A stretch of DNA of 6,315 nt from assembly GCA_002393725.1 (NCBI GenBank), contig DGTJ01000039.1:1-6315 (forward strand). Reading direction: 5' to 3'. The notes under the pieces are model-generated. The model was given only the letters and a program-made list of their open reading frames with translations. It searched no databases and had not been told where the DNA came from. Of the stretch, positions 1 to 5,330 are shown one piece after another. This DNA is from Prevotella sp. UBA4339. GTDB taxonomy: Bacteria; Bacteroidota; Bacteroidia; Bacteroidales; Bacteroidaceae. Each line of letters starts with the position of its first letter. Positions within the stretch are counted from its first letter, which is position 1. Both the position numbers and the translations under genes were made by a program.

Positions 1-1
1 T

Positions 2-100
2 GTGCGGCTCATACCCGTTGGCTTCATCAACAACAACTGGAAGTGTGACACCACTACCGACCCAGAGGTGTTCTGGGCAAAACCAAAGAAAGAACAATGA
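2..100 (+). CDS. 3' end of an unrecognised gene (partial)
   Basis: An open frame enters from the left edge and ends at TGA 98-100. It shows 32 C-terminal residues beginning VRLIPVGFINNNWKC and ending with a lysine-rich tail, AKPKKEQ. Its stop overlaps the ATG of the next gene in an ATGA junction, the same arrangement seen at 984 and 4844, which supports a real gene rather than a chance frame. I do not recognise the family from this short tail, and no function is offered. It probably belongs to the same operon as the acetyltransferase that follows. Confidence 0.6.
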   Translation: MRLIPVGFINNNWKCDTTTDPEVFWAKPKKEQ

Positions 101-987
101 ATATCCGTTTAGAACAACCCAAAGACTATCGTGAGGTAGAGAACCTTACGAGAGAGGCATTCTGGAACGTCTATCGTCCAGGATGCACAGAGCATTACGT
201 GCTCAATCAATATAGAACTAATCCCGATTTCATCCCTGGGCTTGACTTGGTGATGATAGAGGATGATAAAATCATAGGTCATGTAATGTTCTCGAAGGCT
301 GAGATCATTCTAGATGATGGAACCAACTTCCCTTCATGGACATTCGGTCCCATTAGCATCCAACCCGACTACAAGCGCAAAGGCTATGGTCTGAAGTTAT
401 TGCTGTATGCGTTGGAGAAGGCTCGCACGATGGGCATCGGTCTTCTGCAGATGGAGGGAAATATCGAGTTCTACCGTCACGCAGGCTTCGACCTCGCCAG
501 CAAGCTTAAGATTCACTATCATGCCGAGCCAAAGGATGCCGAGGTGCCTTACTTCCTTGCTCAGGAACTGATTCCTGGCTGGCTTAAATCGAACGGCATC
601 GCCGAGGCTACTTACTGTCCTCCCAAGGGCTATTTTGTGGCTGACGAGAACCCTGATGCATTCGAGGCTTACGAAGCCACATTCCCCAAAAAGGAGAAAG
701 CATTCCAAGAGGGCCAGCTGCCTCAGTTCTGTCAGAGTTGCGGCATGCCATTAATGCGTACTGAGGATTGTGGTACCAATGCCGACGGCAGCACTAATTT
801 TGATTACTGCCAGTTTTGCTACAAGGATGGCCAGTTCCTTCAGGAATGCACCATGGATGAGATGATTGAGCATTGTGCCCAGTTTATCGACGAGGTAAAC
901 AAGAACATGCCCCACCCCATGACCAAAGAGGAGTATAAGCAAATGATGCAACAATACTTCCCAATGCTAAAACGCTGGAGAAAATGA
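97..987 (+). CDS. GNAT N-acetyltransferase (YhbS-like) with C-terminal zinc-ribbon domain
   Basis: Residues 1 to about 165 form a GNAT domain, predicted to move an acetyl group from acetyl-CoA to an unknown amine in the cytosol. The acetyl-CoA motif A is visible as GPISIQPDYKRKGYG (residues about 84-98), with the RxxGxG pattern present as K93-R-K-G96-Y-G98, so lysine takes the usual Q/R place. The N-terminus (MNIRLEQPKDYREV) resembles YhbS-type acetyltransferases (COG3153). After a linker, residues 211-296 form a separate cysteine-rich domain, FCQSCGMPL then DYCQFCYKDG, with two CxxC pairs, a later Cys and an EHC, ending LKRWRK. This matches the putative zinc-ribbon family (Zn_ribbon_2) and is paralogous to the protein at 4560. 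The start at 97 forms an ATGA overlap with the preceding stop, and the stop overlaps the next start, so translation is probably coupled on both sides. The substrate cannot be told from sequence. Confidence 0.9.
   Translation: MNIRLEQPKDYREVENLTREAFWNVYRPGCTEHYVLNQYRTNPDFIPGLDLVMIEDDKIIGHVMFSKAEIILDDGTNFPSWTFGPISIQPDYKRKGYGLKLLLYALEKARTMGIGLLQMEGNIEFYRHAGFDLASKLKIHYHAEPKDAEVPYFLAQELIPGWLKSNGIAEATYCPPKGYFVADENPDAFEAYEATFPKKEKAFQEGQLPQFCQSCGMPLMRTEDCGTNADGSTNFDYCQFCYKDGQFLQECTMDEMIEHCAQFIDEVNKNMPHPMTKEEYKQMMQQYFPMLKRWRK
727..984 (+). repeat. Zinc-ribbon domain copy A (fused form)
   Basis: This stretch encodes residues 211-296 of the acetyltransferase and is related to 4572-4826 on the same strand. 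The DNA is also close in the conserved blocks, for instance around the first CxxC and around EMIEHCAQF. One codon differs in length, just after CGMPL. Confidence 0.8.
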
Positions 988-2759
988 AACAGATACTTTT
1001 AGCCTTAGCGTTTCTGATTACTGGAGCCATGCCCCAGCAAGCGCAAACGCTGATAAGCGACAGCACCAGGCTATCGAAAGAACAGGTGTTGGCACATGTG
1101 GATGAACTCAAGAAACTGGTAGATGAAAAAATATGGCCGACATACAATGATCCTGCTTATAGCATGGAAATGAACTATTACGAGGACGGCCCCTTCCGGA
1201 TGCATCTGGACCAAGCGGAAGACGATACTCTGGCTCGGATGGAGTGTAGTTCGCCAGAGATAACCATACAGGCCGTTCCGAGTGTAAAGACCTACGAGGA
1301 ATGGTATGCCATGCTGATGCATGAGTGCTTCCACGGATTCCAGTACAAGCACACGGCTTTCTGGAGCAAGATGTTGGCATCCACTCCAGAAGACTTTATC
1401 ACAAGCGACTCCCTAAAGGCATTAAGACGGAATCATGAGTGGTATCGTGACATGCTATCGAAAGAGAACGCTCTATTGAAGAAGGCATACGAGGCATCGA
1501 CCATTGAAGAGGTCCGTCATATTCTCGCTGACTTCTATCCCCTTCGTAACGAGCGGCTCAAAGCCGTCAAAGACCGATTAGAGCTTGACATCATAGAATT
1601 TTATCCTATCATTGAGACGGTGGAAGGTTCTGCACGATACATCGAATATCGTCTGGCAAGCGAGCAAGGTATAACCGACATAGAGTGGATGACCAATCTC
1701 GACAGCAATTCCTGTTATTATGCCTCAGGACTTTACCTGATGCTCATCATGGATAAGTTTCATATTCCATATAAGGAAGAACTATTCCTGAAATACAACA
1801 CGTTGACGGAACTCATTCAAGATAAGACTCGACAGGAGATTAAGATATTGATGGAGATTCGCCCTGAGGTGAACTACGTGACGCATCTCTATACACTGGC
1901 AGGACTGGGATTCGCGGACTCGACGTATGCTGCGAAATATGGTAACACACTTCCACAGGCTGCTATCGACACCTTGCAGAAGTATAAGGGCTACCTTACC
2001 TTCGGACAAGGCGAGGGAGGCATGTTGGCAGGGCCATTCTTCTTTGGCGTTTCGGCTGAAAACATTCCCAATGTGGACTCAATGCAGGTGATGATGAACG
2101 TGGTATTGAATGAAGGGAAGAAAACCAATGCTCCAGTCGACGTGATGGCTGCTGTCCGTGCCATCGCCAATGTGTATGTAGCCCACTACGACGCTTATCT
2201 CAAGAACATCTATCCGCAGGTGAAGGCTGATATGGAGGAACGTCGGCAGATGTTGAGCCAACGGATGCAGAAGCTTTCGTTTGTCAAGGACTGGGAGCGG
2301 GTGACGGGATATACATGGCGTCGAGGCGATTATCACTGGCTGCTGTATCGTGCTGGTCAGAAAGGACCCTCGTACAACAATCTGAACGACAGCACCAACA
2401 CGGTCTGGTACAATCAGGACATCGACTACCAGCTGGCGATGTTCAGCCATGAGTTCGGCATCTTCCTGATGCAGGACAGCATCGACCCCATCGTGGAGGA
2501 ATTCAAGGAATACACACGGAAACTTGATTCAGACCGTGACCTGACCTACGTTCCCTGGAGCGCCTTCGAGAGTCTGGCTTGTTGGTACAACTGCAAGATT
2601 GCTGGCCGTAAGACTGCCGATTACCATGCCTTCGGCGAGGCCGATGTGAAGACTTTCTGCCAGATATTCGACAGCCTTTCGAAAGACGGCATCAGCGATC
2701 CCGCAGAACTTTATCGCAAAGGTGTTAAGGAATATCTGAAACAGTTACTATGGCAATAA
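984..2759 (+). CDS. Secreted HExxH-type putative zinc metallopeptidase
   Basis: This 591-residue protein begins with a signal peptide (MKQILLALAFLITGAMPQQAQ, cleavage likely after QAQ or nearby), so it is exported to the periplasm or beyond. Residues 113-117 read HECFH inside MLMHECFHGFQ, the HExxH zinc-binding helix of metallopeptidases, with E114 as the expected catalytic base. About 95 residues later, ETVEGSARYIEY (E211, E214, E221) offers glutamates suited to be the third zinc ligand, as in gluzincins. The second half contains a similar but broken motif, SHEFGIF (H489, E490), followed by FESLACWYNC. This could be a decayed second copy or unrelated. I cannot name a peptidase family with certainty; it resembles Bacteroidetes putative zinc-dependent peptidases of unknown substrate. 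The start overlaps the acetyltransferase stop (ATGA), and the stop lies 10 bases inside the next gene. Being a peptidase is inferred from the motif only. Confidence 0.8.
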   Translation: MKQILLALAFLITGAMPQQAQTLISDSTRLSKEQVLAHVDELKKLVDEKIWPTYNDPAYSMEMNYYEDGPFRMHLDQAEDDTLARMECSSPEITIQAVPSVKTYEEWYAMLMHECFHGFQYKHTAFWSKMLASTPEDFITSDSLKALRRNHEWYRDMLSKENALLKKAYEASTIEEVRHILADFYPLRNERLKAVKDRLELDIIEFYPIIETVEGSARYIEYRLASEQGITDIEWMTNLDSNSCYYASGLYLMLIMDKFHIPYKEELFLKYNTLTELIQDKTRQEIKILMEIRPEVNYVTHLYTLAGLGFADSTYAAKYGNTLPQAAIDTLQKYKGYLTFGQGEGGMLAGPFFFGVSAENIPNVDSMQVMMNVVLNEGKKTNAPVDVMAAVRAIANVYVAHYDAYLKNIYPQVKADMEERRQMLSQRMQKLSFVKDWERVTGYTWRRGDYHWLLYRAGQKGPSYNNLNDSTNTVWYNQDIDYQLAMFSHEFGIFLMQDSIDPIVEEFKEYTRKLDSDRDLTYVPWSAFESLACWYNCKIAGRKTADYHAFGEADVKTFCQIFDSLSKDGISDPAELYRKGVKEYLKQLLWQ

Positions 2760-3304
2760 CGAGCGAGAGGCTGAGGCAGACGTTTTCTGAGGGCGGTGCG
2801 CAGGAGATATACAGGGAAATCAAGGCTACAGGCGGTTTCCTCGACTTTGCACGACGATATGTCTTTGATAAGGACTATCGCGTGGCGAGGAGTGCCTTGT
2901 GGGGACTGACCAAAGCCACCGACGAGGAACTCTCAGAATTGCAGGTGACGCTCAATGAACTGATAGACCAGGCCATGCAGACGGCAAATTCGTCTGTCAG
3001 GCGGCTGACTCTGAACATCATCGAAAGGCTACGGGTAGGCGAGCTTCGCTCGGGAATGCGTCTGATATTAGAAGAGGACGACCTGCGGACCGACTTCCTT
3101 GACTTCTGTTTCGAGCACATGGTCAGCATTGAGGAGTTCCCCGGCATCCAAACGCTCTGCATGAAGCTCGCTTATCGTATGTGCAGTTTTTATCCAGAAC
3201 TGATGGATGAGTTGAAACGCACCCTTGAAGCGATGGAGATAGAGTATTACAAGCCCGCGGTAAAGTGCCTGCGCAAAAGGATCCTCAGCGGTAAGTATCG
3301 ATAA
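2750..3304 (+). CDS. HEAT-like alpha-helical repeat protein
   Basis: A cytosolic protein of 184 residues with no signal peptide or membrane segment. It is predicted to be almost wholly helical, with amphipathic units such as DYRVARSALWGLTKAT (about residues 42-57) and SVRRLTLNIIERL (about 81-93). These resemble HEAT or DNA-alkylation-repair-like helical repeats and usually mediate protein or nucleic-acid binding. No catalytic residues are evident. Similar small helical proteins are common in Bacteroidales, but I know of no assigned role. The ATG at 2750 overlaps the preceding stop by 10 bases, so it probably shares the transcript and is translated by coupling. It is followed by a 105-base gap with a new promoter, which makes it the likely last gene of the first operon. 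The fold call is moderate and the function is unknown. Confidence 0.8.
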   Translation: MAITSERLRQTFSEGGAQEIYREIKATGGFLDFARRYVFDKDYRVARSALWGLTKATDEELSELQVTLNELIDQAMQTANSSVRRLTLNIIERLRVGELRSGMRLILEEDDLRTDFLDFCFEHMVSIEEFPGIQTLCMKLAYRMCSFYPELMDELKRTLEAMEIEYYKPAVKCLRKRILSGKYR

Positions 3305-3370
3305 TTATTTCCATTCGTCACATTTCCATGCCGTTTATCCCAGAAATATGGAGGAATCCTCAACTATGCG

Positions 3371-3378
3371 TACCTTTG
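3371..3378 (+). promoter_or_regulatory. Bacteroidetes-type -7 promoter element (TACCTTTG)
   Basis: TACCTTTG followed by CA fits the Bacteroidetes primary sigma factor -7 consensus TAnnTTTG. It lies 31 bases before ATG 3410, so transcription would start near 3383-3387 and leave a leader of about 25 bases that is A-rich before the start codon. The -33 box is weak: only an AT-rich TATGG stretch sits near 3347-3351. It lies in the only sizeable gap among the first seven genes, which supports a real promoter for the S41 peptidase and the genes after it. Confidence 0.65.
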
Positions 3379-3409
3379 CAGCATCAAACTTGTAACAACA
3401 GAAACGAAA

Positions 3410-4552
3410 ATGAAGAAGTCATTATGCGCATTGCTTATCCTCTTTGCAGGATGGCAGACAATTCAGGCTCAGGATGTGAGCAAATTCAAGGTACTCAGCG
3501 ATTCCGCGTACCAGTCGACGGCGGAATACCAGGCTGCCAACAAGTATCAGAAGGACGCCATACTCTTTATGGATATGGTGGCTGATACGCATCCGTATTA
3601 TATAAAGGAAGAGCGACGAGCAGAATGGTTCGCCAAGAAGCAGACGCTCATAGAACAGTGCAAGAGCATCGAGACCGACGAAGCCTTTGCCGATGCACTC
3701 ATTGAGGCGTTGGGGCCGCTACACGACAAGCATACGGACCTCACGACGATAAAGCGCATGCAGGAGAGTAAACAGAAGGCGAATAAGAAAGACGATGTAA
3801 CGGATGTTCCAGGACCTGTCGACATGGAACATATCATGCGCCGCCATGAGTCCAACTACGACTATCAGTTATTCCCAGACCATAGCATCTGCTATATGCA
3901 GTTCAACCAGTGCGTGAATGCGAAGGACTATCCTTTCGCACAGTTCCTCAATGATATGTTTGCCAAGATGGACGAGAGTGGTATCAAGACGCTGGTAGTG
4001 GACGCACAGTATAACAACGGCGGCAGCAGCCAACTCTGCGACGAACTGCTTCTGCACCTTTATCCCTTGGATAAGATGAAGCATTTTAGCACCTATCTGC
4101 GTTTCTCAGACCTCATGGCAGCATATAACCCAAGGATTGCCATAGCCAAGAAGAGTTGGGAGAACGACGGCCACAAAGACGAACTCTACCAGATGCCTGC
4201 ACCCAGAACCCCTGCAGATTTCCAGCAGCCGAAGCTTTTTGAAGGCAAGGTAGTCTTCGTCATGGGCAAACGCACTTTCAGCAGTGCGGGCATGCTCTTT
4301 ACCCTGGCCCGCGACAACCATATCGGCACCATCATCGGCACTACCTCTACCTTCTCACCCTCTCATTATGGAGAGGTTCTCCCTTACCGGCTACCCAATA
4401 CGAGTGTTCTGGGCAGCATCTCTTGCAAGTTCTTTGCCCGTCCTAATGCTGCAATGGTGGATGACAAATGCATGACGCCAGATGTGAAGGTCAATCTTGA
4501 CGACAAAGATGCTGCGTGGAAATATATTATTGATAATTATGGAAAAAAATGA
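3410..4552 (+). CDS. Secreted S41-family serine peptidase
   Basis: A 380-residue protein with a clear signal peptide (MKKSLCALLILFAGWQTIQAQ), hence periplasmic or secreted. Three S41 (tail-specific/tricorn-like) landmarks are visible in order: LHDKHTDL with H108, VVDAQYNNGGSS at 197-207 corresponding to the family DxRxNxGG motif, and TFSSAGMLF with the likely nucleophile S292. The lysine that forms the Ser-Lys dyad in Prc/CtpA enzymes, expected about 25 residues after the serine, is not there (P317 in STFSPSHYG). H108 therefore suggests a Ser-His type like tricorn or CPAF. The arginine of the glycine-rich motif is Q200. No PDZ domain is recognisable between 109 and 196, so it differs from processing peptidases of the CtpA type. 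It follows a promoter at 3371. Its stop is 7 bases before the preferred start of the zinc-ribbon gene. The substrate is unknown. Confidence 0.85.
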   Translation: MKKSLCALLILFAGWQTIQAQDVSKFKVLSDSAYQSTAEYQAANKYQKDAILFMDMVADTHPYYIKEERRAEWFAKKQTLIEQCKSIETDEAFADALIEALGPLHDKHTDLTTIKRMQESKQKANKKDDVTDVPGPVDMEHIMRRHESNYDYQLFPDHSICYMQFNQCVNAKDYPFAQFLNDMFAKMDESGIKTLVVDAQYNNGGSSQLCDELLLHLYPLDKMKHFSTYLRFSDLMAAYNPRIAIAKKSWENDGHKDELYQMPAPRTPADFQQPKLFEGKVVFVMGKRTFSSAGMLFTLARDNHIGTIIGTTSTFSPSHYGEVLPYRLPNTSVLGSISCKFFARPNAAMVDDKCMTPDVKVNLDDKDAAWKYIIDNYGKK

Positions 4553-4559
4553 AAATAGT

Positions 4560-4847
4560 ATGAAACAGAAATTTTGTCAGAGTTGCGGCATGCCGCTAAC
4601 CGAAGATGTCCTCGGCACGAATGCCGACGGCAGTAAGAACGAAGATTACTGCATGTACTGCTACAGGGATGGAAAATTCTTGCAGGACTGCACGATGGAA
4701 GAGATGATCGAACATTGTGCCCAGTTTGTTGGTGCAGTCAACGAGGGGTTGGAGAAACCCATCACTAAAGAGGAGTACATCGGCATGATGAAAACGTATT
4801 TCCCCCAGTTAAAGCGCTGGCGCAAAACGTTAACGATGAAGTCATGA
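4560..4847 (+). CDS. Stand-alone zinc-ribbon protein
   Basis: A 95-residue cytosolic protein. FCQSCGMPL (residues 5-13) and DYCMYCYRDG supply two CxxC pairs expected to bind one zinc ion, and QDCTMEEMIEHC adds two further conserved cysteines and a histidine. This matches the putative zinc-ribbon family (Zn_ribbon_2), whose biochemical role is not known. It aligns over 85 residues with residues 211-296 of the acetyltransferase at 97, with about 58 identities by hand count. I chose ATG 4560 because MKQKFCQSC is the usual compact family start. An in-frame ATG at 4539 would add MEKNENS and overlap the S41 stop by 14 bases. An earlier ATG at 4497 lies well inside the S41 gene and is unlikely. Its stop overlaps the next start (ATGA), so it is probably coupled to the flavin-fold protein. 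Confidence 0.88.
   Translation: MKQKFCQSCGMPLTEDVLGTNADGSKNEDYCMYCYRDGKFLQDCTMEEMIEHCAQFVGAVNEGLEKPITKEEYIGMMKTYFPQLKRWRKTLTMKS
4572..4826 (+). repeat. Zinc-ribbon domain copy B (stand-alone form)
   Basis: This is the partner of the copy at 727-984. The encoded 85 residues share about 58 identities with copy A and end in the same LKRWRK block. This copy then continues for six more residues before its stop, while copy A ends right after the lysine. Confidence 0.8.
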
Positions 4848-5281
4848 ATGTCACCCCCGCTTTGGCAGGCGTTAAAGAACTCATCGCACAGATGGCCGAC
4901 AAACTGCCCATCGCTTACATCGCGTCAGTAGACCAAGAAGGATTTCCTTGGACTAAGGCCATGTTGAAGCCACGCAAGCGTGAGGGCATCAAGACCTTCT
5001 ACTTCACCACCAACACATTCTCAATACGTGTGGCTCACTACAAGGTCAACCCCAAGGCCAGCATCTATTTCTGCGATGCCAAAGGCTTCAAGGGTATGAT
5101 GCTGCGCGGCACGATGGAGGTGCTGACGGATGCCGCCTCGAAAGAAATGATCTGGAACAATGGCGACGAGCAGTACTATCCTGGCGGTGTAACCAATCCC
5201 AACTACTGCGTGTTGAAGTTCACCGCCACCGACGGTCGCTTCTACAGTGATTTCTATCCGCGTAGTTTCGTGATTGAGTAA
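4844..5281 (+). CDS. Pyridoxamine 5'-phosphate oxidase-fold (FMN-binding) protein
   Basis: A 145-residue cytosolic protein of the PNPOx-like split-barrel fold, related to general stress protein 26-type proteins. The order is typical: an N-terminal helix (TPALAGVKELIAQMADK), the first strand pair IAYIASVDQEGFPWTKAM, then IKTFYFTTNTFSIRVAHYKVNPKASIYF, MMLRGTMEVL, and the C-terminal VLKFTATDGRFYSDFY. Such proteins usually bind FMN or F420 as dimers and reduce small molecules or sequester flavin. The residues here do not prove true pyridoxamine phosphate oxidation, and the short length argues against PdxH itself. The start overlaps the zinc-ribbon stop as ATGA, so the two are probably made together. 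The family is fairly sure; the substrate is unknown. Confidence 0.87.
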   Translation: MNVTPALAGVKELIAQMADKLPIAYIASVDQEGFPWTKAMLKPRKREGIKTFYFTTNTFSIRVAHYKVNPKASIYFCDAKGFKGMMLRGTMEVLTDAASKEMIWNNGDEQYYPGGVTNPNYCVLKFTATDGRFYSDFYPRSFVIE

Positions 5282-5330
5282 ATGATTACGAAAGCAAAGG
5301 CTGTGAGGTCAAGACACTTGCTGAGTACCA

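Noticed and set aside
3307..3352. Direct repeat ATTTCCAT (3307 and 3322) and a TCCAT/ATGGA inverted pair in the gap before the S41 gene, considered as operator or terminator
   Set aside because: The stem is only five base pairs with an 18-base loop and no T-run, and two 8-base copies are not enough to claim an operator.
3328..3585. 85-residue + strand frame over the start of the S41 gene
   Set aside because: It is in another frame from the S41 gene, which has a signal peptide and family motifs; this one has neither, and it starts upstream of the promoter element.
4284..4475. 63-residue + strand frame inside the S41 gene
   Set aside because: It is a shadow of the S41 reading frame with no recognisable domain.
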